Assembly: GCA_963930775.1 (NCBI GenBank)
Contig: OZ005694.1
Coordinates: 4,209,054-4,273,053 of the forward strand
Length of the DNA stretch: 64,000 nt
From: Cliona cf. orientalis
Taxonomy: Eukaryota; Porifera; Demospongiae; Clionaida; Clionaidae
Direction of reading: 5' to 3'
Positions 23,844 to 38,156 of the stretch are shown piece after piece. The first letter of the stretch is position 1. Each line of letters opens with the position of its first letter. A program made the position numbers and the translations under genes. The notes under the pieces are model-generated. The model made no database searches. It had not been told where the DNA came from and saw nothing but the letters and a program-made list of their open reading frames with translations.

Positions 23844-23954
23844 TTATAGCACGGGTGCTAGGGATTTATGGCAGTAAACCGACCCGAGTCCGAGGGCGAA
23901 GCCCGAGGACAAGGGCGGTTTACGTTGCCATAAATCCCTAGCAACCGTGCTGTA
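23844..23954. mobile_element. Foldback element (TTATAGCACGG ends)
   Basis: The left arm TTATAGCACGGGTGCTAGGG pairs with the right arm over about 45 bp each. The centre contains the GCGAAGC-type loop motif seen in other hairpins here. About 111 bp, non-coding. Confidence 0.8.
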
Positions 23955-24640
23955 AGTATTATATATCCCACCTGATTGGCCGAAAGTCACGAGCGCACCA
24001 TAGTGTACATGCATAGCAACAACCGTTCTGACCTAGCAACAATAAAGTTCTGAACAGAAGAGAGTCGCACAGAATAATGAAATTATGAGTGAACCATGGC
24101 TAGTTGAGTCAACCAGTGCCGAGCCAGACCAGTGCTTCAGCTTTCCGTGAGTAGAAGACAGCCAGGTAGCTTCGAAACCAAATTCAAAAGTAGTTTCACT
24201 GTTCAATAAACTCCCGGGCGATGGCTACTAGAGCTACGCTAACTATTAGACTGCAAATCAGCTACATACGCTTCTTCACTGTACTGTTGAACTTTGCCAC
24301 ATGGCAGAAGTGCCAGATTGAGAGATAACTAATTGGTTCCTGATTAGTCTCAATTAGTGTATGTGTGTTTCCGTGTCTGTGTAAACAATGTCTGCTGCCT
24401 ATGTCACTGTATGCATACATAATACTGTAGTATAGTGTATGCAAACCATAGATGCACACGCAAAGGTACTACTAAAGGAATGGCAGAATAATAGCCAGAG
24501 GCTTGTAATTTAAATTTACAAGACAAGGGAAATATCAGTGATATTTCCTGGTGAATATCACAGTTAAACCATGGCTGTTGCCTAGGATACAAGGCTGATC
24601 AGGATATATTAATAATTATTATTATGGCTAGACAACGAAT
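23955..24640. other. No gene seen
   Basis: No supported feature. Small inverted repeats are present near 24500-24550 (GGAAATATCAGTGATATTTCC). Confidence 0.4.
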
Positions 24641-24643
24641 ATT

Positions 24644-28179
<3,536 letters not shown>

Positions 28180-28182
28180 ATT

Positions 28183-28868
28183 GAGTACATGCAATATAAT
28201 ATATTATAGTTGGAGTGGGTCCCAGCTGGTAGAGTTTCATGTTATGAGTGAATCTTAACATCTGCATTGGTCTTTGTATAGAGACTTGTTATTGTCAACT
28301 GAAGTGCCTAGGTATAATAATAATATTATTATCAAAATTTAATAGTTGGTGACCTGCAAGTAATCAGACCCTAGCTTGTTATATATTGTCAAATGGTATA
28401 ATAATATTATTGTACATGTATACAATATTATTATTGTAGCATTATGATTGCAATATCATCAGCAAGAACTTCAATGGTACATACAACCACACGATAAATC
28501 TGGATCACTCACACATGCAGGCAGGTCATTCACAGAAATTTAGCAGTGATACATATCCCTAATAAAATGCAAAATCCAATTAGCACAAGAAAATTCACAT
28601 TGTAGGACTTTTCATGATGTAGCTAGCTTAATGTAGACGGTGAAATGGACTACCTACATAGTTTTAACTGATAAAGTTACGCTAAGTTCAATAATTTATC
28701 ACCTAGTCTTCTTATGAAAGAGAAAAACAGGCAAAATCTACCCTTCCGATACAATATGTAGCTATTAGTGCGATGGATGACTTACATAATATACTTGTAG
28801 ACAATGGTCTGTTGTACCACAGATATAGACTGATGCAAGCAAAACAATGGAATTCCAAAGTCGACAAG
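28183..28868. other. No gene seen
   Basis: AT-rich spacer with AATAATATTATT palindromic tracts at about 28315 and 28398-28437. Confidence 0.4.
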
Positions 28869-29207
28869 TATAGAGGGATTCCGCAAATCGATTATCCCGC
28901 GGCGCTAATTAGCTAAGCGGCAGAAGTCGGCGTACCACGCCTACTGCCACACCCTTTGTGGGCAAAAAGGCCAACTGCTGCATGTTGTTGTATTGAAACG
29001 TGTCAATTTTTTTTCGAAAACGAGCGACTATTTCGAAGGTCTGAGCAATAAAGCAAAGAATCGATACAAAGAGAAGCTCCAAGCAGTCGGTCTTGGTATC
29101 CAAGACGATCCTTACAAGCCTGAGAACGGCAGTAGGCGTAAAACGTCGACTTCGGCCGCTTAGCTAATTAGCGCCGCGGGATAATCGATTTGCGGAATCA
29201 CTCTATA
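28869..29207. mobile_element. MITE with ~50 bp inverted ends, TA flanks
   Basis: Left TATAGAGGGATTCCGCAAAT and right (inverted) arms match over about 50 bp, through CCCGCGGCGCTAATTAGC. TA lies at both edges, as expected for Tc1/mariner-type insertion. The 339 bp interior has no transposase. Confidence 0.8.
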
Positions 29208-29208
29208 G

Positions 29209-29289
29209 GTTATATACCGCGGTGCAGGTCTCTACGCTATTTACACAACTGAGGGCAAATCGCGTAGAGACCGAACCAAGGTATATAAC
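29209..29289. mobile_element. Small foldback element (GTTATATACC ends)
   Basis: GTTATATACCGCGGT..GGTCTCTACGC pairs with GCGTAGAGACC..GGTATATAAC. It begins two bases after the preceding MITE, so two elements lie side by side. Confidence 0.75.
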
Positions 29290-30117
29290 GGACTTGTACA
29301 ATGGGCTACGTGACCCTGACGACGCATCCTCATGGTAGCAACGACAGCGCTGGCTATAAAAGTCGGCTCGAGCAGCACCCAGCAACACAGCAAAATAAAA
29401 ATTTCGAATCGTCATGACCGTGAAAGCCATCTAGTATTTAATACACCTACTGTCAGCTCATGGCCAGGCCTTCAAGAAGGCTAAGATGCTTCGAACTTTC
29501 ACAGCTATGGCTTTCTTGTTGGCCAGTGTAGTACTAAACTTCACAAAATGTGCCTTCCTAGCCAGTATCTTCCTCAAACTCCAAGATTCGCCAACTCAGC
29601 ATCCGATTACTCCGCCCACTTATGGCAATTAACCTTCAACCTCACCATGTACAATGTAGTATTATCACAACGCAATTGCGTAGTAGCAGTATAGCGAGTA
29701 CAGTCCTAGTACTAGTGTGCCCTGAGGTAGTTATCAGACCTTGTATATAAATGCAAGGTTTGATAAGTGATTTATCAACCTCATATGGAGAAATCTGATT
29801 GGTCAGAATTTACAACCACGGTACAAAATTAATTATCAAACTGAAATGAATTATCAAATCTGTTGCAAGTTTGCAAGTGCATGGGCAACCTTCAAGTATG
29901 GTGTAAATGGAGTTTAATGTTGCATTAAACGGAGTTAGCATTATGAGCGATGCGCAGCCGTGCGCGTGCGCGTGAGCGCGCGCGCGTAGGTAGGCGCTAG
30001 GCGCAGACAACGCAGTGGGTTCGTGCTAGGCATGCGCATGGTTAGTGCCACGCGGCTCTCAGCAGCAGAAGAACCAGGCAGCTCTCCTTTCTCTATCCGC
30101 TCTAATCGCCAGTCAAG
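29290..30117. other. No gene; flank of the retroelement with an alternating GC tract
   Basis: Contains TTATCAAA-rich sequence at about 29725-29860 and a 28 bp alternating purine-pyrimidine tract (29960-29987, GCGCGTG / GCGCGCGC). The 3' part probably belongs to the retroelement's 5' untranslated region, but its exact border was not found. Confidence 0.4.
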
Positions 30118-31453
30118 ATGTCCGACGACGAAGAAAACGAGCCCGTACAGCTGGGTAAATGGTCTTTGGACGCGATCATTGAAGGAGTGGTGGCCAGGCT
30201 CCGGGACAGCCCACCCGAAAAGCGTCTCAACGAGGCCAGCGGGTCCTCAAGCGCAGGCAAAGGTGAGTAGCTACCAAATTATTTGAACAAGTCCAACAAC
30301 CCGTTCTCCACTCGCCAGGGTGTGATATTCACACGGGAAGCGGACACTAGCCTGGGTAGAAATGGCTCGGCAGTTGCTGGGGGTGCAGTGGCTCCTAAAA
30401 AGCTGTCTTGATGCAAGTGCAGCCCATCAGCAAATGATGGGGCAGCAGGTGCCGGCAAGCTAGACCCTGTGAGCAAGTCAGGGGTACAAGCTGGAAAGAG
30501 CTATCATGTGCAAGGGCTAATGTTAATATAACATTGCTGCCACATGGCAAAACATGCAGGAACACTACTTGACCCTCCTCCGGAAGCCTCTCTCCGGGAT
30601 GCAGGGGTCCTAAGCTCTGGCAGCGAGGACAAGGGCAAGGACCCACACAAGGATCCGGCCGCACAGATTGACGCCCTCATGAGCAAAATTGAAAGCAGTG
30701 AGGGGAATAGCAGCTCATAGCCCCCTGCGCCGCTGGTGACTATCGGGACTGGATTGCCGGCCCTACCCAAGAAGCTGATCGCAAGAGTGCTGGCCAATGA
30801 GTACATTGATTTCGCAGAGCTGCCGCCAGCGAAGGCCTATGCCTCAATCACTCGAGGGCCAAGTTGTCGTGGTCCAGGCAGCAGAGCTGTTGCAGACCAG
30901 GAAGATTATTCTGGATCTGGCCACCTGGGTGCAGTGCTTCTCGATTTACACCACAACTCTCTGTGCAAAGTATCCCACAAGGTTGCCAGAATTAATGGCT
31001 TACCAGACGATTATTGCAAAAGCCAGCCAACGATACCGGTGGCCAAGCTGGGTGGTCTATGATCAGAACTTCCGGCAGGAAGCAGCAGGAAACCCCCACC
31101 AATCGTGGGCCAGAGTCGAACCAAGCATATACACGCAGTGTTTTATCGGTCAAGCGGTTAGCACTGAGAATTGGTGCTCTAGGTGCCAGTGCTTGGACCA
31201 CACCACCTCCACCTGCCCTTACCGTCCAAAAGGAGGCAGTGGAACAACACAGGGGGAAGCAGTAATTCCTCCACTCAAGGTAGGCAGGAGCAGCAAATTT
31301 GTAGAAGTACAAGAAGTTCAATGGGGATTGCAAATTTGGAAAAGAATGCCGCTACCTTCACATTTGCAGTGCGTGCAGAGAGCCCCACCCCATCTCTCGT
31401 TGCAGTGCAGGAAAAGACAGCAGTGGCGTCAGCAACCAGTGAAGACTTACTAG
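30118..31453 (+). pseudogene. gag-like gene of the retroelement, with a likely intron
   Basis: The ATG at 30118 opens an acidic N-terminus (MSDDEENEPVQLGKW) that runs to AAAG|GTGAGT at 30262, a consensus splice donor. Coding resumes after GCAAAACATGCAG near 30560, so an intron of about 300 bp is likely. The frame after it has a TAG near 30718, continues through a conserved-looking block (LPKKLIARVLANEYIDFAEL), and shifts frame near 30840. It then reads on to a CCHC zinc knuckle (C-x2-C-x4-H-x4-C, within WCSRCQCLDHTTSTCP) at about 31167-31208. Such knuckles bind RNA in Gag proteins. The knuckle and position before RT identify it as gag. It is broken and would not make the full protein. Confidence 0.7.
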
Positions 31454-31599
31454 CTTGTCAAACCATATGCTTTGTTATCATATACCTTATGCGTTGTTGC
31501 CTATTAATGATGTTACCATGGCCATTCCAATGTTGGGTAAAGGGTCATTATTGGGATATTAATCATGAAGAGCATGTGTACGCCTCCACCCCTTCTCTC

Positions 31600-31665
31600 T
31601 ATCTCTTCCCCCTCCCCTTCCCTCTCTCTCTTTCTCTCTCTCTCTCCCTCTCTCTTTCTTCCCCC
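31600..31665. repeat. CT-rich simple repeat between gag and RT
   Basis: A pyrimidine tract (CCCTCTCTCTCTTTCTCTCT) in the non-coding gap before RT. Confidence 0.85.
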
Positions 31666-31714
31666 TACCTCCAATAGTTGCTAACACTTGCTATCAGTAT
31701 GGGAAACAACTGCT

Positions 31715-33406
31715 GGAACTAGAGGCCTGTTCCCTAGTCAAAAGGGAGGCCTTGCCAGACTACATGTGCCAGGTAGTAACACCAATGCAGCTTGGGGAGT
31801 GGAAATCAGTCTTGAGTGATTATCCAGACCAGCAATTCGCAGCCTACATTCTTCGCGGGATTGAACATGGATTTCGAATTGGCCTCAACCCCCAGCTGGT
31901 CACATTGAAGTCTGCGAGAGGAAATATGTCCTCGACAGTGGAGCAAGCAGAGGTAGTCGATAAGTACCTGCAGGGAGAATTAGCAGCGAATCGGGTGATT
32001 CGCATCAGAGATGTGGATGCTGGACTGATCCACCTTAGCCCATTTGGGGTGATACCGAAGCGGAATAGATCCAATAACTGGAGACTTGTTGTTGACTAGT
32101 CCTCACCTGAGGGCCATAGTGTAAATGACGGCATCAGCAAAGACCTCTCAAGCCTGTCTTACGTATCAGTAGACGATGTGGTGGCAGGAATCGTTCAGCG
32201 GGGGAGGGGCACCCTGCTAGCAAAAATGGATATACGCCAGGCCTATCGAAATGTCTCTATTCACCCAACCAATAGGCCTCTCCTGGGCATGCAATGGAAA
32301 GGGGCCATATTTGTGGATGCGGCACTACCCTTTGGTTTAAGATCAGCTCCGCTGATTTTTTCGGCATATTGCTGATGTACTGCAGTGGGTCATGGAGAGG
32401 ATGGGTGTAGAATGGGTGGCCCACTACATTGATGATTTCATCACCATGGGGGCTCCTGGCTCCAATGAATGTGAGGTGAGCACGGCAATGATGCATGCAG
32501 CTTGTGAAAGACTGGGTCTGCCTGTAGAACCAGAGAAAGATGAAGGCCCTGCCACCGGACTAGTGTTTCTCGGCATCGAGCTGGACTCAATGGCCATGGA
32601 GCTCCGGCTTCCACCAGAAAAACTTACCCATTTGCAGAGGGAATTAACAATGTGGAAGACCTGAAAAGCATGCAAGAAACGGGACCTACTTTCGCTTATA
32701 GGCTCACTTCACATGCCTGCAAAGTGGTTCGCTCGGGGAGATCATTTCTCCGCAGGTTAATTGATCTCTCAAACACTTGGAGCACTATGTTCGCCTCAAC
32801 TCAGAAGCTAAATCAGATATTGAATGGTGGACACAGTTCACCCAATCATGGAACGGCATTGCCATGATGCATCACCCTAACATGACTTCTCCAGCAGCAG
32901 TGCTCACATCCGATGCATCAGGCAACTGGGGATGTGGAGCTTACTATTGCTCAAACTGGTTCATGCTTCCGTGGTCTGGCTTGAACGCAACCTACCACAT
33001 CACATTAAAAGAGCTAATACCAATCGTGATAGCAGGGGTCATATGGGGGCCACTGTGGCGGGGGGCTACGGTGCTAGCCCAGTGCGACAATTTAGCAGTC
33101 GTCAGCATTGTCAACCACGGGACGTCAAAGAACCAGGAAGTGATGCACTTGGCTAGATGCCTAGCATTTATCACAGCCAAGTTTGATTTCCATATTATAG
33201 CTACCCACATCAAAGGAACTCACAACATACAAGCAGATGCACTATCTCGGGATAACCTCTCCCTTTTCCGCTCATTACATCCCCAGGCCAACCAAGACGG
33301 AGCATCAGTACCCCAGTCTCTGCTCGACCTCCTGATTCTGTCCAGGCCAGACTGGACATCCAAGCATTGGACAGAGCTGTGGAGCACTACTTTCGGAACG
33401 GATTAG
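31715..33406 (+). pseudogene. Reverse transcriptase-RNase H region of the retroelement
   Basis: RT motifs in order: SPFGVIPKRN then LVVD (about 32035-32097), MDIRQAYRNV (palm Asp, about 32226), LPFGLRSAPLIF, and HYIDDF (the catalytic YxDD near 32425). RNase H keeps its acidic residues in TSDASGNWGCGAY, LKELIPIVIA, AQCDNLAVVS and IQADALSRD (about 32907-33250). Damage: an in-frame TAG at 32098, a frameshift near 32367 between RT motifs, a TGA near 32661, and two more frameshifts at about 32690-32780. All catalytic motifs are still readable, so decay is fairly recent. Confidence 0.85.
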
Positions 33407-34351
33407 CTCCGTCGACACAAAAAACGTACAGTTCAGCAAAGAAGCGTTACCTGCAATTCTGTAAGGACAAGAGTCTATCTCCTCTACCAGCACCTGAAAA
33501 ACAATTGTGTCAGTTCGTATCCTCACTAGCCATTCAATCATTGTGTCATAATACTATTAAATCATACCTAGCAGCCATCAGACACCTCCACATAGCAGAG
33601 GGTTATGGGGATCCCCACATTCATGCCATGACAAGACTCGAGCAGGTATTGAAGGGGATTAAAATGATTCAATCAAAGGGCCCCAAAAAGAGGGAACGTC
33701 TGCCGATAACTCCAAACCACTTGGCTAAACTCAAGGAGGTATGGTCAAGCGGGTTGGGCAAATTTGATGGCCAAATGCTTTTTTGCAGCAGCCTCGCTAT
33801 GTTTTTTTGGATTTATGCGGTCGGGAGAACTCACTATCCCCTCTGCCACATCCTATGATGAGGGGGCTCACCTCAGCTTCAACGATGTAGCAGTGGACTG
33901 CATGCACAATCCGCGCATCCTTCGAGTATATCTAAAAGCTTCGAAGACAGATCCATTCAGGGTGGGGGTACATATTTATGTCGGGAGGACAGGAAACACC
34001 CTCTGCCCGGTAACAGCTGTGCTGCATTATATGGTGGCAAGAGGGCGAGGTAGTGGTCCGTTTTTCAAATTCGAGAACGGGACCCCTCTCACGCGCATGA
34101 AGTTCGTGGACAAGGTAAAGGAGGCTCTCTCCTTAGCGGGAGTGGATTGTACTGCCTATTCTGGACACAGCTTCCGCATCGGGGCTGCCACAACTGCCGC
34201 TGAACGGGGAATCAGTGATGCCACCATTAAGATGTTGGGTAGGTGGAAAAGTAGTGCCTACCAGGTCTACATCAAGACGCCACGAGAGCAGTTGGCGTCC
34301 TACTCCAGCCGCCTAGGAAACACTATACACAACATAGACAATAGTCAATAA
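33367..34351 (+). pseudogene. Tyrosine recombinase of the retroelement
   Basis: It inserts the circular DNA intermediate by a phosphotyrosine mechanism instead of a DDE integrase. The N-terminal SAM-like core-binding part starts near 33400 (GLAPSTQKTYSSAKKRYL). The catalytic part shows Arg in FMRSGELT (about 33818), HSFRIGAAT (H-x-x-R, near 34170) and GRWKSSAYQVYIK (Trp and Tyr nucleophile, near 34235-34275). One frameshift, in the 33764-33858 overlap, separates the two parts; otherwise the catalytic set is complete. It ends at TAA 34349-34351. Confidence 0.85.
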
Positions 34352-34734
34352 AGTAATTATATTACCATTCATTCATATTGTCAATATTAAGCAGTGTTTT
34401 ATACCTACACCAGGGTGGAGAATTTTCAGAAAAGGGGAAGTAGCTTCTGGTGTAAGCTGTGGTGGCGTAGGCAGGGATTTTACCCAAGGGTAAAGTAGGT
34501 GCTAATTAGCTTGGAAGGCTAATTAAGCTCGGGTACATTGTATGTGGATCACCGCTTACACCAGGACGGCAGGAGCTGGCTCCACCCAATGGCCACACCT
34601 GCTATCTTGACCCGGAAGGGCATCATAGCTACCGTGGCCTTAAGAATGGCTGAGAGGGAATTCTGGCACACTACATGTACATGCAGTGCGCCGTTTAATA
34701 GCATATTCAGAGCGTAATATGTTAATGCATGGTC
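34352..34734. other. 3' untranslated region or flank of the retroelement
   Basis: No gene. Repeats of ACACCAG in both orientations may belong to the element's termini. Confidence 0.4.
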
Positions 34735-35250
34735 AAATGCGATGAAATGCAATATCAAGCCAGTAATAATATTATTGTCAAATGTGAATGCACTATCACC
34801 ATTAATACAATGCAAACATATAATTTGTCAAAATTAATGCAAAGAAATGTCAACAATAAAGTTTTAATTACTTGTGGCCACTTAATAACCAAAGCAATTA
34901 AACTTGTGCTTGGTAAATTTCATGAATGTATGATAGGTAATGGTCAGACCTCATCTTTGGTAAGGGTCGTAGGGTGAACTATGCCGCACCAACCATTACC
35001 CATCACGCGTTCACGAAATTTACCAAGCACGCAAATGTAACTTCCAGTAATCACTGGTGGCCGCAAGTATTAAATATTGATCACAATGACCATTTATTCC
35101 CATCTGAAACTTGCTGACATTGCATTCGCATTTGAAAATCTATTGGCTTGATAATGCAGTTGCATTGCATTTGATCATACAATTACACATTTTGATCATA
35201 CTTTGAAGATTGCCCATGCATCTGATAATGTATTTCAGTTTGATAATTTT
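34735..35250. repeat. Long imperfect inverted repeat (foldback)
   Basis: The left half (with ACTTGTGGCCACTTAATA, then TGCTTGGTAAATTTCATGAA and GGTAATGGTCAGACC) pairs with the right half (ACCATTACCCATCACG, CGTTCACGAAATTTACCAAGC, ACTGGTGGCCGCAAGTATT). Outer parts are AT-rich with TGATAATGCA/TGCATTATCA-type repeats. The exact ends and target duplication are unresolved. Confidence 0.6.
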
Positions 35251-35357
35251 GGAAATCTCTTACAAAGCTAGCTAGCTACCTATGGCTTACATATGCATAT
35301 AGCAACAATACGAGCAAGTTTTTTTCCCACTTACAGTGCGGTTAGTCTTCTTGGTAC

Positions 35358-35567
35358 ACACTAAGCAGAAAAAATATTCGACACTATGACAGTAATTTTT
35401 GTATGGACACGCACAATGGGTGGGAAACCTAGAGCTTTGGTGAAATTGACCCTTTACCTAACATCGTGTATATTGCTATCTGGATGCCTGCTTGCATTGT
35501 ATGGCTCTACTATCCAATGTAGCTCAATTTTGACATGGTTTTTGGACAATTGTTTTCTGCTTAGTGT
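35358..35567 (+). mobile_element. Solitary, internally deleted 'A' element
   Basis: Starts ACACTAAGCAGAAAAA, ends TTTTCTGCTTAGTGT, and keeps GGACACGCACAATGGGT and GCATTGTATGGCTCTACTAT from the array at 11.7-14.4 kb. About 210 bp. Confidence 0.8.
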
Positions 35568-35680
35568 CGACTTCATTGTAAAAAAGAACAAAATCTACCC
35601 TTGCAATATTATATTATTATGCTATGGATGGGATGACCCTTACCATGCTATACTTTTAACATGGTATGGTATTGTAGTAT

Positions 35681-36060
35681 ACAAGTATAAAAACAATTGA
35701 ATAAATTGAAGGATGAAGTAGGGATGTCAGGATCAAAAAATATACGAACAAGATTTGTAGGGATAAACACATCCACTATATATCCCTACGCTTGCTTATC
35801 ATACACCCATTGATGCATGTCGACTTGTTCATGCTATCTTGACTTACATGTGGGAGAGATTACCGGTACGTCACCCCTATCACTGATGGCTCAATTTTGA
35901 TTCATCATGCATTACTGGTTACTTTTCTCCCCATGCATATCAAAAAGCAAACGTAGGGATGTATATTGGATGTGTTTATCCCTACAAATCTTGTTCGTAT
36001 ACTTTTTGATCCTGCCATCCCTACTTCATCCTTCAATTTATTCAATTGTTTTTATACTTG
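35681..36060. mobile_element. MITE with ~115 bp near-perfect inverted ends
   Basis: The left arm (35681-35800, starting ACAAGTATAAAAACAATTGA) and right arm (35944-36060) are almost perfectly inverted, with about 145 bp between. Related arm sequence occurs at 20925-21010 and 46386-46655. No transposase and no obvious target duplication. Confidence 0.85.
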
Positions 36061-36289
36061 TTTCTATTCTTTTTTTTATTGCTTTCAGTGTAATTCATCG
36101 ATACTATCTTACATGGTTTGCTCATTCAACTCCAGTGTACTTCGACAGCCAGGTGCCAAAGTTTGCGCGTGTGCAGAAAATCAGTAGCCACGCCCCTACG
36201 CCTAGGCAGGCTGACAAAGAAGCTGTCCAAGTAGCGATGACACTCTTTCTGACTCAGGCTGAGGGACCACCCGAGGAATGCATGCTCCT

Positions 36290-36945
36290 CGAACCTTCGT
36301 ATTCATGATTGAATCAGCCCAGCACTAGTAGTGCTGTACGCGCTAGCCTAGCCACCAGTGCACTAGCCTAGCCTAGCTAGCGCCAGCGCCTTGGATACAC
36401 TCGATCGATCGATTCGACTGGCTGGTCTGGCGAGCAAGCCTCCTCTCTTCTTGCACCTGCGCGCCGCTGACCACAGTCACATGACTTTGCCGAGATCACC
36501 ATGGAAACACATTCTGAGCATGCGCATTATATGACAAAATGGCGAATCAGACACACCCACTCACAGAATGTGCCCACGATTAAATCGCTATCCTGATAAC
36601 ACAAAACTAGCGTACCACAGACGTGCACGCAACAAACTGGAGTGGATTTATACTTAAGCTAAGGTGAGAAGTCCAAGCAATATTGAGTTAGCCCGAGAAG
36701 AGAAGAAGACAAGAAGATTGAGATTTTTGCAATTTTTATGATTTCTTTACACAGCTGGTTCAGGCATACCCGATTGTTTCCATGGACGGTTTGGGGCTTG
36801 ATAGATAGCTATTTTGGTATAGATTATGAATGTGAAAGTTTAAAATCTTAGCATTTTAGTTGCTCTGAGTTATTTACTTTTTTGTAATGTATTATATATA
36901 TGGCATATTTGGGCCATCCCTACTTATAAAGTCTACCGACTCTAT
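36290..36945. repeat. Dispersed non-coding repeat, copy 2
   Basis: Homologous to 15690-16300, in the same orientation and block order. This copy has a CTAGCCTAGCCTAGC-type short repeat at its start. Confidence 0.7.
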
Positions 36946-37407
36946 GATAAGACTGATACAAGCTAAGCTATCTAGCTACCTATGGATTACATGAGCATAC
37001 AGCAACAATAAGAGCAATTTTTCTTCCACTTATGATGCGGTTAGTCTTCTTGATTTAATTTCATTATCAGTATCAGAACTAACAAACAAAATTAATGTCG
37101 ACTTAGCCCCACCCCGAATCTTGAAAATATTTTTTAAATGTGTTTCATGAGCTATAGAAAATTCAGTTTTGAAACATGGTAGAGTACAATGTATGCTTTT
37201 AGTCCTTTTTAGACAATTCCTCTGCAAAATGTCATTCAATTGTGGGTTAGCCCACTTTGCTTCTGAGCCCCATTTAATAACTACGTTACATTATCCTATT
37301 GAAATAAATCGACTTATTATATCAATACAGCATATTATGTAGCACCTTGTATCATAATGTCAAACTTAAAGAAGATAATCTGTATAATATCATAGGAAGC
37401 AGTTAAC
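36946..37407. other. No gene seen
   Basis: 3' flank of the protease exon on the minus strand; AATAAA-type signals are plausible here but not assignable. Confidence 0.4.
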
Positions 37408-38112
37408 TTAATCATATTGTAGTTCAATAAAAGTAGCTCTTGTTATGAGGCGCACTTGAAGGAAATTCTCTACAAGTTCAATAGAGGTTGCTATAGCGTG
37501 TTCTTCGGGACAATTTCCAATGATGATTCCAGCTGCTTTACCACCTTGTTCCATCACGACCAGAGCTCCTGAATCACCACCTTGTGAAGGTGCCTGAAGA
37601 CGTAGAAGATTATGGAGACGATATTCATGTCCAGAGTATATGAATCTCTCGGTGTGGTCACAAGATTTAATAGCAGTTTTCGTCAATTTTGATGTACAAC
37701 CATAGAAAAAGAAACAGATTCCTTCGTCATTTTCCCAAAGATGTTTAAGTGTATCATACTTTACTTTTCCGAGTAAACTCATGTTTTGTGGCATCCAGAG
37801 TTCCCAATGATTCTCCATACATGGTGTTAGAACAGCAAAAGCACAGTCAACATTGTGATTGTAGCAGGTAGTGTTATGTTCCTGCATGGTCACGTTTGCA
37901 ACAACAACTTTATCATAGGCACCATTACAACATGGCACCACTACTTTCCGTCTTGTCTTAGGATCATCATCATTCAGGGCATTCAGGGTATGATAACATC
38001 CAATGAGCCCAACTCTCCCGTCACGATCAACAGCGAAACAACTAAGGGTGCCATATGTTTCTTCTTTCAACAGTTTCAAGGGATCCCCATTCCGTAATAT
38101 TGGACGTTCATC
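37408..38112 (-). CDS. Trypsin-fold (PA clan) serine protease-like exon
   Basis: A 234-codon terminal exon starting after a CCATTAG acceptor (38113-38114 complement) and ending at TGA/TAA-side position 37408. From the exon start, a catalytic His is in GLIGCYHTL (about H41), Asp in NVDCAFAVL (about D89) and Ser in QGGDSGALV (about S181), the order and spacing of a chymotrypsin-fold peptidase. GDSG is the classical oxyanion/Ser motif. The usual TAAHC is replaced by GCYH, and no signal peptide is seen in this exon, so an intracellular role or an upstream exon is possible. It has eight or more Cys. The frame is open without damage in a repeat-rich area, suggesting a real host gene. An upstream exon must exist but was not found. 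Confidence 0.65.
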   Translation of the reverse strand, partial: DERPILRNGDPLKLLKEETYGTLSCFAVDRDGRVGLIGCYHTLNALNDDDPKTRRKVVVPCCNGAYDKVVVANVTMQEHNTTCYNHNVDCAFAVLTPCMENHWELWMPQNMSLLGKVKYDTLKHLWENDEGICFFFYGCTSKLTKTAIKSCDHTERFIYSGHEYRLHNLLRLQAPSQGGDSGALVVMEQGGKAAGIIIGNCPEEHAIATSIELVENFLQVRLITRATFIELQYD

Positions 38113-38156
38113 CTAATGGTTTAATCATATTACTAGGAAATGGTAGTAATTATTGG

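Larger units (their letters stand above)
30118..34351 (+). mobile_element. DIRS/Ngaro-type tyrosine-recombinase retroelement, decayed
   Basis: The order is gag-like gene, reverse transcriptase, RNase H, tyrosine recombinase on one strand, with no DDE integrase or protease. That is the signature of the DIRS order (DIRS1, Ngaro, PAT). No adenine-methylase-like domain was seen, which leans towards Ngaro-type, but frame damage weakens this. At least four frameshifts or stops make it inactive. The 3' flank has short inverted copies of GCTTACACCAG (about 34447-34463 and 34551-34567); the split direct repeats expected of Ngaro could not be delimited. Confidence 0.85.
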
